From: Nitrospira sp.
GTDB lineage: Bacteria; Nitrospirota; Nitrospiria; Nitrospirales; Nitrospiraceae
Direction of reading: 5' to 3'
Assembly: GCA_024331125.1 (NCBI GenBank)
Contig: JANDJI010000002.1
Span: forward strand, 521,215-585,214
DNA: 64,000 bases
Shown here: piece by piece, positions 45,529 to 53,602 of the stretch
Layout: the number at the start of each line of letters is the position of its first letter
How positions within the stretch are numbered: position 1 is the first letter of the stretch
Program-made: the position numbers and the translations under genes
Notes under the pieces: model-generated
Told to the model about the DNA's origin: nothing
What the model saw: only the letters and a program-made list of their open reading frames with translations
Databases searched by the model: none

Positions 45529-46818
45529 ATGACCGAGCCGACCATCATTTGTCCGAACTGCAAAACCGAGATCAAGCTCACCGAGTCCCTCGCGGCGCCG
45601 CTGATTGAATCCATTCGCCGTGGATATGAGCAGCGCCTGGCTCAAAAAGATGCGGACGTGGCCAAGCGAGAGGCGTTGTTGCGCGAGCGGGAAGAGGCCG
45701 TCGCCAAGGCACAGCAGGCGATCGACGACCAAGTCGCCGAGAAGCTTCGGCAGGAGCGAAGCACGATCGCCGCCGAGGAAGCGAAGAAGGCCAAGCTTGC
45801 ATTGCAGACCGATCTGGATCAAAAGACAAGGGAACTCGCCGATCTTCAGGACATCATCAAGCAGCGCGATGCCAAGCTCGCCGAGGCGCAGAAGGCCCAA
45901 GTCGAGCTGCTCAAGAAACAGCGAGAGCTGGAGGATGCCAAGCGTGAGCTGGACCTGACGGTCGAGAAGCGTGTGCAGGAGAGCCTGGCCGCCACGCGCG
46001 AGCAGGCGAAGAAAGAGGCGGAGGAAACCCTCAAGCTCAAGGTGCTGGAGAGAGAGCAAACCATCGCCTCCATGCAGAAGCAGATCGAGGAACTGAAGCG
46101 CAAGGCCGAGCAGGGCTCGCAGCAACTCCAAGGAGAGGTCCAGGAGCTGGAACTCGAAGCGCTGTTGCGCGCGAAGTTCCCGCGCGACACCGTTCAACCG
46201 GTCCCGAAGGGCGAGCACGGCGGCGACGTGCTCCAGACGATCCTCGGTCCGCTGGGGCAACCGTGGGGGACGATTTTGTGGGAATCTAAGCGGACCAAGA
46301 ACTGGAGCGACGGGTGGCTGGCGAAGCTCCGCGATGATCAGCGCACCGCCAAGGCAGAGGTGGCGGTGATTGTGAGTCAGGCTTTACCCAAGGGGGTGGA
46401 GACCTTCGATCAGGTCGAGGGGATATGGGTCGTCCATCCCAAAGCGGTTCTTCCCGTAGCCACGGCGCTTCGCCAGATGCTCATGGAGGTGGCCACCGCT
46501 CGCCAAGCCTCCGAGGGGCAGCAAACCAAGATGGAGATGGTCTATCAGTACCTGACCGGTCCGCGTTTCCGCCAACGGGTGCAGGCCATCGTCGAGGCCT
46601 TCTCTTCGATGCAGGAGGACCTTGACAAAGAAAAGAAAGCCATCGTCAAACAGTGGGCCAAGCGGGAAGAGCAAATCGAGCGGGTCATGCAGGCCACCGT
46701 CGGCATGTATGGCGATCTGCAAGGCATCGCGGGGAAATCGCTCAATGAGATCGAGGGACTGGAGATGAGGGCGTTGGAGGGACCGGCACTCAATGGAGAA
46801 GATTCCATCGAACAGTAG
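45529..46818 (+). CDS. DUF2130 protein with coiled coil and PD-(D/E)XK-like C-terminal domain
   Basis: A 429-residue protein. Residues 5-12 carry IICPNCKT, half of a zinc ribbon. Residues 30-210 are a long coiled coil rich in Lys, Glu and Gln, in RmuC fashion. The C-terminal domain has Asp233 in HGGDVLQTI and Glu252-Ser-Lys254 in TILWESKRTKNWSDGW, the spacing of a PD-(D/E)XK nuclease site. DUF2130 proteins occur in defence and DNA-repair neighbourhoods, and here the gene sits between a helicase and a methyltransferase. ATG 45529 is chosen; GTG 45514 is an alternative. Nuclease activity is predicted, not shown. Confidence 0.8.
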   Translation: MTEPTIICPNCKTEIKLTESLAAPLIESIRRGYEQRLAQKDADVAKREALLREREEAVAKAQQAIDDQVAEKLRQERSTIAAEEAKKAKLALQTDLDQKTRELADLQDIIKQRDAKLAEAQKAQVELLKKQRELEDAKRELDLTVEKRVQESLAATREQAKKEAEETLKLKVLEREQTIASMQKQIEELKRKAEQGSQQLQGEVQELELEALLRAKFPRDTVQPVPKGEHGGDVLQTILGPLGQPWGTILWESKRTKNWSDGWLAKLRDDQRTAKAEVAVIVSQALPKGVETFDQVEGIWVVHPKAVLPVATALRQMLMEVATARQASEGQQTKMEMVYQYLTGPRFRQRVQAIVEAFSSMQEDLDKEKKAIVKQWAKREEQIERVMQATVGMYGDLQGIAGKSLNEIEGLEMRALEGPALNGEDSIEQ

Positions 46819-46965
46819 CGATGGGGGCCACTACAGCAGTCTGAACCGCGCATCTTGTTGGATGACCCCGGGAAGTCTAACGGCGAGGTGTGGCGACATA
46901 GGATACGAATAGGGGGATTGGTTGGGTGGGTGGTCAAACAGATTCGCAAGGATCTGCGCTGGTGA
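46819..46965 (+). pseudogene. Remnant of a DNA methyltransferase 5' end
   Basis: Immediately after the DUF2130 stop, in the frame following it, the codons at 46840-46881 translate to SEPRILLDDPGKSN. The intact methyltransferase downstream has LEPRILLEDPAKSY at its residues 20-33 (47647-47688). Ten of 14 residues match, with many third-position differences, so this is a diverged relative and not a recent copy. The similarity stops after the Ser-Asn, and the frame ends at TGA 46963-46965. An older or alternative mod gene seems to have stood here. Confidence 0.5.
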
Positions 46966-47075
46966 AACTTCTCGTTGACTCTGAAGCGCTGGTGGAAGCG
47001 CGAAACGCCGCCGCGTGCGTGAAGACAGTCGGCAAGGAATCTGTCCGTCTTGCCTGTCAGAAGGCCAGGTCATGA
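46962..47075 (+). CDS. Possible 37-residue leader frame coupled to the DUF4258 gene
   Basis: GTG 46962 overlaps the TGA of the methyltransferase-remnant frame, and the frame ends at TGA 47073-47075, overlapping ATG 47072 of the DUF4258 gene. The product would start MKLLVDSEALVEARNAAA and end VRLACQKARS. No ribosome site stands out. It may be translated only to couple neighbouring genes, or be chance. A hairpin, GGCAAG (47031-47036) with CTTGCC (47049-47054), lies inside it. Confidence 0.2.
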   Translation: MKLLVDSEALVEARNAAACVKTVGKESVRLACQKARS

Positions 47076-47359
47076 GTCTTGGGCCACTGATCTTTCGGGT
47101 CCATGCCATCAAGCGGATGTTTCAGCGGCGGATCAGTAAGGACGATGTGCGGCATGTCCTGGAGGCCGGCGAAACGATCGAAACATACCCACACGACACA
47201 CCGTATCCAAGCCGATTGGTGTTAGGGTGGCGCCAATCGCGCCCGCTCCACGTGGTGGCTGCGGATAACGCGGACACCGGAGAAACGATTGTGATTACCA
47301 CATACGAGCCCGACCCGGAAGAATGGGAACGCGACTGCAAAACGAGGAGGCGCCGATGA
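47072..47359 (+). CDS. DUF4258 protein, probable toxin of the second pair
   Basis: A 95-residue protein with IFRVHAIKRMFQRRISKDDV, DVRHVLEAGETIETYP, and PLHVVAADNADTGETIVITTYEPD, the pattern of DUF4258 (a RelE-like fold). It is followed, with an ATGA-type overlap, by a YgiT-type zinc-finger protein, the usual antitoxin partner. ATG 47072 has a weak ribosome site (AGGCCAGG). The pair lies between the DUF2130 gene and the methyltransferase. Confidence 0.78.
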   Translation: MSLGPLIFRVHAIKRMFQRRISKDDVRHVLEAGETIETYPHDTPYPSRLVLGWRQSRPLHVVAADNADTGETIVITTYEPDPEEWERDCKTRRRR

Positions 47360-47580
47360 TCTGCGTGATTTGCAAACATGGGGAGACTCGACCTGGGACG
47401 GCGACTGTGACGCTGGAACGAGCGGGCATGACGCTGGTGACCAAGGGAGTCCCGGCCCAAGTGTGCGCGAATTGCGGAGAAGAATATGTGGATGAGGAGA
47501 CCACCGCTCGTCTCCTTCGCGTAGCTGAGGAGGCTGCCCGAACCGGGGTGCAGGTGGATGTTCGTCAGTACGCAGCATAG
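47356..47580 (+). CDS. YgiT-type zinc finger antitoxin-like protein
   Basis: A 74-residue protein with CVICKHGETRPG and VCANCGEEYVDEE, two CxxC pairs forming the MqsA/YgiT zinc finger. The C-terminal part TARLLRVAEEAARTG resembles the start of the linker in MqsA-like antitoxins; no helix-turn-helix follows, so it is a short form. ATG 47356 has GAGGAGG seven bases before it and overlaps the preceding stop; the longer frame from 47323 is not needed. It is ten bases from the methyltransferase start. Confidence 0.8.
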   Translation: MICVICKHGETRPGTATVTLERAGMTLVTKGVPAQVCANCGEEYVDEETTARLLRVAEEAARTGVQVDVRQYAA

Positions 47581-47589
47581 AGAACGAGG

Positions 47590-49227
47590 ATGACCCAGAA
47601 ACCCAAGCTTGAACTGACCTGGATCGGGAAGGAGACCCAGCCGAAGCTGGAGCCGCGCATTCTGCTGGAGGACCCGGCGAAGTCGTACCATGCCCCGCAC
47701 CGTGTCACCGATCATGACCTGTTCGACAACCGGCTCATCTTCGGCGACAACCTGCTGGCCCTAAAAGCGCTGGAGCAGGAGTTCACCGGGAAGATCAAGT
47801 GCATCTATATTGATCCGCCGTACAACACGGGGAGCGCGTTTGAGCACTATGACGATGGGCTGGAGCACTCGATCTGGCTCTCTCTCATGAGGGATCGTTT
47901 AGATCTTCTCAGGAGTCTTCTGGCAGAGAACGGCTCAATTTGGATTAACCTCGATGACACTGAAGCGCATTACTGCAAAGTGCTTGCCGATGAGATCTTT
48001 GGGCGCCGCAATTTTCTCGCCAATGTTATCTGGGAAAAAGCAGATAGTCCAAGGATGGATGCTGAGTTCTTCTCCACACGACACGATCACATTCTGGTGT
48101 TCGCGAAGAACAGCGAGACGTTTAAGATCAACAAAGTACCAGCCAATGAAGGAGGACTGGCGAAGCACTATGACAAGGTCGACGATCTGGGACGTCCTTA
48201 CTACTTAAAGCCGCTGAGAACTATGGGAGGTGAAGATGCAAGGTCGGACAGACCCACATTGTTTTTTCCCCTCACAGCACCTGACGGTACGATTGTGTTT
48301 CCACTAAGAAAAGATGGGACAGAAGGGCGATGGCGTTGGAGCAAAGAACGAACGGAAGCTGATAAGCACTTAATCGAATGGATTCATGGAAGGAGTGGGT
48401 GGGTACCATATTATCGAATCTACGGTGATGTCGAGTCTTATCGCCCTCCTGAGACTATATGGCATCAGGCTGAAGTTGGAAGCAACAGAACTTCTAAGGC
48501 GGAAATCAAAGCTTTGTTCAATGGTGTTAAAGCTTTCGACACTCCGAAGCCAGAAAAATTAATTGAACGGGTGATCTCGCTAGCCACCAACCCCGGCGAC
48601 TGGGTCCTCGACTCCTTTGCCGGTTCCGGTACCACCGGCGCGGTCGCTCATAAGATGGGCCGCCGGTGGATCATGGTGGAGCTGGGCGAGCATTGCCACA
48701 CGCATATCATCCCGCGACTCAAGAAAGTCATTGATGGTGACGACAAGGGTGGGATCACGGAGGCCGTCGGCTGGAAGGGCGGGGGCGGATTCCGCTATTA
48801 CCGGTTAGCCCCGTCGCTCTTGGAGAAAGACAAGTGGGGGAATTGGGTCATTAACAAGGCCTACAATCCCACGATGCTGGCCGAGGCGGTCTGCAAGCTT
48901 GAAGGGTTCACCTACGCGCCGAGCGATACGGTCTATTGGCAGCACGGGCATTCGACCGAACGGGACTTCATCTACGTCACGACCCAGAACCTAAGCTACG
49001 AGCAGTTACAGGCCTTAAGTGACGAAGTCGGCGAAGGGCGGACGCTTTTGGTGATGTGCTCCGCGTTTCGCGGCAAGCCGGATCGCTACCCCAATCTGAC
49101 GATTAAGAAGATTCCCAAGGCCGTCATGGCCCGCTGTGAATGGGGGAAAGATGACTACAGTTTGCGGGTGGAGAATTTGCCCAAAGCGCCGGCTCCGCCT
49201 GGACAGCAGGGATTGGAATTCTCCTGA
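47590..49227 (+). CDS. Beta-class site-specific DNA methyltransferase (adenine, Mod-like)
   Basis: A 545-residue N6-adenine or N4-cytosine type methyltransferase. Motif IV DPPYNTG is at residues 75-81 and motif I FAGSGTTGA at 343-351, the beta order seen in type III Mod subunits. The region between, about residues 140-335, should hold the target-recognition domain. This part has G+C of about 40-53% by hand count of 60-base lines, against about 65-68% in the flanks, suggesting replacement by transfer. The tail is unusual, with a further 190 residues (YAPSDTVYWQHGHSTERDFIYV). The stop overlaps the next ATG. Confidence 0.9.
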   Translation: MTQKPKLELTWIGKETQPKLEPRILLEDPAKSYHAPHRVTDHDLFDNRLIFGDNLLALKALEQEFTGKIKCIYIDPPYNTGSAFEHYDDGLEHSIWLSLMRDRLDLLRSLLAENGSIWINLDDTEAHYCKVLADEIFGRRNFLANVIWEKADSPRMDAEFFSTRHDHILVFAKNSETFKINKVPANEGGLAKHYDKVDDLGRPYYLKPLRTMGGEDARSDRPTLFFPLTAPDGTIVFPLRKDGTEGRWRWSKERTEADKHLIEWIHGRSGWVPYYRIYGDVESYRPPETIWHQAEVGSNRTSKAEIKALFNGVKAFDTPKPEKLIERVISLATNPGDWVLDSFAGSGTTGAVAHKMGRRWIMVELGEHCHTHIIPRLKKVIDGDDKGGITEAVGWKGGGGFRYYRLAPSLLEKDKWGNWVINKAYNPTMLAEAVCKLEGFTYAPSDTVYWQHGHSTERDFIYVTTQNLSYEQLQALSDEVGEGRTLLVMCSAFRGKPDRYPNLTIKKIPKAVMARCEWGKDDYSLRVENLPKAPAPPGQQGLEFS

Positions 49228-49493
49228 TGGCAGAAGAGAAGTTCTATGAGCCGTCGGAGCACGCCAGAGAGAGTTGGCGCAAGCGTCCGGTTATTCGCAT
49301 GGAGTGGATCGAAGCGGTACTGAGGCAGCCTCAACTGGTGGAGAGGGATTCGGTAGATGCAGAATTGGAGCATCGGTTGGGACGTATTCAGGAGTATGAT
49401 GGGCGGGTCTTGCGCGTGATCGTGAAGAAAGACACGACTCCACTACGGATCATCACGTTTTATTTCGATCGAAAGATGAGGAGGCAGTTATGA
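49227..49493 (+). CDS. DUF4258-like protein, probable toxin of the third pair
   Basis: An 88-residue protein (FYEPSEHARESWRKRPVIRM, LGRIQEYDGRVLRVIV, TTPLRIITFYFDRKMRRQL) with the compact RelE-like strand pattern. Its ATG shares a base with the methyltransferase stop (TGATG), and its own stop overlaps the next gene (ATGA), so three genes are translationally linked. Similar DUF4258 genes elsewhere pair with DUF2283 genes. Confidence 0.7.
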   Translation: MAEEKFYEPSEHARESWRKRPVIRMEWIEAVLRQPQLVERDSVDAELEHRLGRIQEYDGRVLRVIVKKDTTPLRIITFYFDRKMRRQL

Positions 49494-49714
49494 GACTTAC
49501 AGTTGACGAAGAAGCCGATGCCCTGCATCTACAATTAGTTGATGTTCCGGTGGAGGAGTCGGAAGAGGTTGCGCCTGGCGTGATTGTGGACTATGACAAG
49601 TCCAATCAAGTGGTCGGCATTGAGGTGCTGTATCTCTCAAAACGACCACAGCCGGTGAATCTGATGGATTTTCAGTTTGAGACTCGTCCCAAGAAGCTCG
49701 CGTCGGCCGGTTAG
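49490..49714 (+). CDS. DUF2283 protein, probable antitoxin of the third pair
   Basis: A 74-residue protein. DEEADALHLQLVDVPVEESE, EEVAPGVIVDYDKSNQVVGI and GIEVLYLSKR are the hallmark of DUF2283, small beta proteins encoded next to DUF4258 toxins. It has no DNA-binding motif. It ends 17 bases before the Res-like gene. Confidence 0.8.
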   Translation: MRLTVDEEADALHLQLVDVPVEESEEVAPGVIVDYDKSNQVVGIEVLYLSKRPQPVNLMDFQFETRPKKLASAG

Positions 49715-49731
49715 GGGAGTAGCGTAACCCC

Positions 49732-52386
49732 ATGAACCGCCACAACCGCCACGTCAACGCCATCGCCGGACGGCTGAGCCTCCGGCCCCCACAGCGTCAG
49801 TCGCTGGAGATTCTCGACCGGATCACGGAGATCGCGCCGCCCAAGAAGGGCACTGACCTGGCGTCGGCGTTGGAGGCGATCCGCCGTGAGTTCCCGACGG
49901 TGACGGATTTCGAGCGCGACTTTCCGTCGCTGTGCTTCGCCTTGGCCACCGGCGTCGGCAAGACGCGCCTCATGGGCGCCTTCATCAGCTATCTGCATCT
50001 GGCGCACGGGATCAATCACTTCTTTGTGTTGGCGCCGAACCTGACGATCTACAACAAGCTGATTACCGACTTTACGCCGAACACGCCGAAGTACGTCTTC
50101 ACGGGCATCGCCGAGTTTGCGACCGAGCCACCGACGATCATCACGGGAGACAACTACGAATCCGGCGTGGCCGCTCGTCTGACCTCGTTGCCCGGATTCG
50201 GCCAAGAGGTCCACATCAACATTTTCAATATCTCGAAGATCAATGCGGAAGTCCGGGGCGGCAAGGCGCCACGGATCAAGCGGCTGTCGGAATACATCGG
50301 CCAGAGCTATTTCGAGTATCTGGCCGGTCTCGAAGACCTTGTTCTGCTGATGGATGAGTCCCATCGGTATCGAGCTTCGGCCGGAGTTCGGGCTATCAAT
50401 GAATTGAGGCCGGTCCTTGGACTCGAACTGACCGCCACGCCGTTTGTGGAATCGAGCAAAGGGGCCGTGCCGTTCAAGAACGTGATCTATGACTATCCGC
50501 TGGCCAAGGCGATGGCCGAGGGGTTTGTGAAAGAGCCGGCGGTGGTGACCCAGAGGGATTTCAACCCTAGTCAGTTCAGTCCGCCTCAACTTGAGCAGAT
50601 CAAGTTGGAAGATGGCATCCGTTTGCACGAGAACACCAAGGTCGAACTGGAAACCTATGCGCGGCGGACCGGGCAGCGAGTGGTGAAGCCGTTCATGCTG
50701 ATCATCGCCCGCGATACGACCCATGCCGGCCAACTGATGCAACTGATCCGGTCGCCCCAGTTCTTTGAGGGGCGCTACAAAGACAAAGTCATTCAGGTGG
50801 ACTCCAGCAAGACCGGCGCGGAAGAAGACGAAATGGTTCAGCGCCTGTTGGCCGTGGAAAATCCGGATGAGCCGACTGAAATCGTGATTCACGTGAACAT
50901 GTTGAAGGAAGGCTGGGATGTGAGGAATCTCTACACGATCGTCCCCCTGCGGGCGGCCAATGCCCGCACCTTGATTGAACAGTCTATTGGTCGCGGATTG
51001 CGACTTCCCTACGGCCGGCGTACCGGAGTCAGCACCGTCGATCGGTTGAACATCGTGGCGCACGACCGGTTCCAGGAGATTGTAGATGAGGCCAATCGGC
51101 CGGACTCAGTGGTCCGGCTGACTCAGATCATTCTAGACCCGGCCACGGATCTTCAGAAAACCAAGACCGTCGTGGCTCAGTCAAAGATCGAGGAACAGCT
51201 TGTCGCCCCGAACTCTCCTGTCTTCACCAGCGAGGTGGAGCGAAAGATTGCCGAGGCGACGTATCAGGTCATCGGCAAATACGAGAACCTGCCGACCTCC
51301 GCTTATCTCCTGAAGCCGGACGTCCAAGCTCGCATTGCCGAAGAGGTGAAAGAATATGTGACGCCGTCCCAACAGGCACTTCCGGGAATGGCCGCGACAC
51401 CGAGCATCGCCGATGTCGTGGCCAAGACGACGGAACTTGTCGTCCAACAGACGATCGATATTCCACGAATCCTGGTCGTGCCCAAGGGGGAGGTCACGAC
51501 CGGCTTCCATGCGTTCACGTTGGATTGTTCAAGCATCCACTACCAGCCCGTTGCGCGAGACCTCTTGATTCAGCACCTTCGGACCAATCAACAGGAGACG
51601 CTGACCGGTGGCGGATCGTTACCGGCCGAGCAACGGTTGGAGGATTACGTTGTCCGAGGTCTCATGGATTTCGATGATATTTCTTATGATGACCATGCGG
51701 ACCTGCTCTATGACCTCGCAGGCCAATTGGTCACACACCTCCGCTCATATCTCTCAGAAGAGGATGCGAGGAACGTGCTTATCTACTATCAAAAACAGCT
51801 TGCCGCCTTTGTCCATGCCCAGATGGAGGCACATCAGTGGGAGAAGGCCGCCGGCTACGATGTGGTCGTGAGCAAGGGATTCACCGCGTTGAAGCCCTGC
51901 GCCTATACGGCGAGGGACGGCGAGCCGATTCATGACTTTCGTCAGACCGTCGAGGATCGAACGCGAATCCCGCAGATGCTCTTCGGAGGATTCCAGCGAA
52001 GCCTCTATTCGGTCCAAAAGTTTGATTCCGACACCGAACGGCGGCTCGCAATTATCCTCGACCGTGACGCGCAAAAGTGGTTCAAGCCGGCACAGGGGCA
52101 GTTTCAGATTTCTTATAAGCTCGGCACGGATCACCGTGAATATGTGCCTGATTTTGTGGCTGAGACCACGGACTGTATCTACATGTTGGAGCCCAAAGCG
52201 CGAAACGAAATGACCGGCCCTGAAGTCCTCGCCAAGAAAGAGGCAGCCGTCACCTGGTGCGCCCGCGCTACGGCCCACACCCTCAGCAACGGTGGCAAGC
52301 AGTGGAACTATGTCCTGATCCCGCATGACGTGATCGCCGAGAACATGACATTAGCCGGACTGGTCAAAGAGTTTTCTTTCGCCTGA
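49732..52386 (+). CDS. Type III restriction Res-like helicase-endonuclease
   Basis: An 884-residue superfamily 2 protein. Walker A is ATGVGKTR at residues 72-79, the DExH-like motif is LLMDESHRYRA near residue 205, and IEQSIGRGLRLPYGRRTG is motif VI. The C-terminal domain ends with YVPDFVAETTDCIYMLEPKA, where Asp807, Glu820 and Lys822 form a PD-(D/E)XK site, as in type III Res subunits. This agrees with Res-type enzymes paired with beta-class methyltransferases. No ribosome site precedes ATG 49732. It closes the island. Confidence 0.87.
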   Translation: MNRHNRHVNAIAGRLSLRPPQRQSLEILDRITEIAPPKKGTDLASALEAIRREFPTVTDFERDFPSLCFALATGVGKTRLMGAFISYLHLAHGINHFFVLAPNLTIYNKLITDFTPNTPKYVFTGIAEFATEPPTIITGDNYESGVAARLTSLPGFGQEVHINIFNISKINAEVRGGKAPRIKRLSEYIGQSYFEYLAGLEDLVLLMDESHRYRASAGVRAINELRPVLGLELTATPFVESSKGAVPFKNVIYDYPLAKAMAEGFVKEPAVVTQRDFNPSQFSPPQLEQIKLEDGIRLHENTKVELETYARRTGQRVVKPFMLIIARDTTHAGQLMQLIRSPQFFEGRYKDKVIQVDSSKTGAEEDEMVQRLLAVENPDEPTEIVIHVNMLKEGWDVRNLYTIVPLRAANARTLIEQSIGRGLRLPYGRRTGVSTVDRLNIVAHDRFQEIVDEANRPDSVVRLTQIILDPATDLQKTKTVVAQSKIEEQLVAPNSPVFTSEVERKIAEATYQVIGKYENLPTSAYLLKPDVQARIAEEVKEYVTPSQQALPGMAATPSIADVVAKTTELVVQQTIDIPRILVVPKGEVTTGFHAFTLDCSSIHYQPVARDLLIQHLRTNQQETLTGGGSLPAEQRLEDYVVRGLMDFDDISYDDHADLLYDLAGQLVTHLRSYLSEEDARNVLIYYQKQLAAFVHAQMEAHQWEKAAGYDVVVSKGFTALKPCAYTARDGEPIHDFRQTVEDRTRIPQMLFGGFQRSLYSVQKFDSDTERRLAIILDRDAQKWFKPAQGQFQISYKLGTDHREYVPDFVAETTDCIYMLEPKARNEMTGPEVLAKKEAAVTWCARATAHTLSNGGKQWNYVLIPHDVIAENMTLAGLVKEFSFA

Positions 52387-52446
52387 CCGGAACATTGCTC
52401 CTGCAACGTGACAGGGCTCAAAGCGGGAAAGACGAATAGCCTCCGG

Positions 52447-53388
52447 TCACCGGTAACAGTCTCTCGTCGGATCATGATCGGGGGAGGTGCGGGCGCAGTT
52501 CGGACCCATCGGACGGGGAATCCTGACGTAGCCTTCGGCCGTGTGTCCCTTCTTCAATATCTCATCATGCAGTTCATGACAGGCGCCGGAGCACCCTTGA
52601 CTGGTCGGCACGGGATTGCTCAAGGCGACGGCTTTTCCTCCAAGGGGAATAAAGCGGGGGCGTGGAGTGACGGTTGAGCCGGCAGTTGAGGGTTCCGAGG
52701 CCGGCGACCGATCCACCAACATTGTGAAGGTGGGGCGTGGAACAGCCGGTCTCAATACCGTCGCCCAGGTGGGATCGTCGGGGGCGACCAGAAAGGCGTT
52801 CGTCCCCCGATGGCATTCGGTACAGGCCACGGTGCCCGGGGCAAATCCCCGTTCGGGATCATGCAGAGATGAGAGGGGCACGCTGGATGTGTCGCGAGTC
52901 CAGCGGCTGTCCGGGGAAAACGGATCGTTTCGCCAGAAACAAGCGTAGCCCGTCTCGGCGCTTTGGCAGATCACCTCGAAGGTGCCGCTGCTTCTGCCCA
53001 ACGCGACACAGGCGCCTCGAACGGTCGGGTGGGCATAGGACCAGACGCCGGCAAAGGTCGTGTCATCGGGTTGAACCGCTTCGAGGTGATTGGGAGTCAG
53101 CAAAATGGTTCTCAGGTTGCCGTGAGCGACCCATTCCGATGACGAAACGTGCCAATCCGGGGGAATCGGGACCCCTTTTATGCGGCAGGCGTTCATGTAG
53201 GTCGTCTCTCCTTCATTTTTTTCCGAGAGAAGAGACACAGGTGTCCGGTCCGAGGAAGCCGGCGGCTTGGTCGGCTCCATGGATTGAAGGGGAGTGCCAC
53301 CGAGCGCACAGGCGCAGACGACCGCGGTTAAAGCCGCCGACGCCCCCCGCACGTATCGCGCCCATCTGACAAGAAGATCGTTTTTCAT
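52447..53388 (-). CDS. Secreted protein with CxxCH and CxxxCH haem-like motifs
   Basis: A 313-residue protein with a signal peptide (hydrophobic around residues 17-31). CTECH at residues 189-193 is a standard c-type haem site, and CSGACH at 266-271 is a CxxxCH variant. EVICQSAETGYACFWRND and other Cys-containing segments suggest a folded periplasmic domain before them. Distal haem ligands are not evident. An oxidoreductase or electron carrier is likely. It is convergent with the island and separated from it by 60 bases. Confidence 0.65.
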   Translation of the reverse strand: MKNDLLVRWARYVRGASAALTAVVCACALGGTPLQSMEPTKPPASSDRTPVSLLSEKNEGETTYMNACRIKGVPIPPDWHVSSSEWVAHGNLRTILLTPNHLEAVQPDDTTFAGVWSYAHPTVRGACVALGRSSGTFEVICQSAETGYACFWRNDPFSPDSRWTRDTSSVPLSSLHDPERGFAPGTVACTECHRGTNAFLVAPDDPTWATVLRPAVPRPTFTMLVDRSPASEPSTAGSTVTPRPRFIPLGGKAVALSNPVPTSQGCSGACHELHDEILKKGHTAEGYVRIPRPMGPNCARTSPDHDPTRDCYR

Positions 53389-53602
53389 TCTTGCACCAGG
53401 TTCTCTTCGATAGAGCGGGATCCGTCAAATGTCAAGAGCGTTCGGCTTCATTGAAACGATTCAGTGTCATCACAGACCGAGTCTCTTGACCTTCAACGGT
53501 ATTCGGCCTCAGAATTCGGCGTTGACGAGTCGGTCGAGAATCGGTAGTTTCCGCCCGCTCGCTCGATTTGACGAAACGCACGTTGTTCAACCGAGGAAAC
53601 GC

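Noticed and set aside
49711..51063. 450-residue minus-strand open frame
   Set aside because: Antisense to the Res-like gene; no domain seen.
41880..52386. Calling the island DISARM or BREX
   Set aside because: The helicase resembles DrmD and a methyltransferase is present, but drmA, drmB, drmC, pglX and pglZ are all missing, so the name would overstate the evidence.
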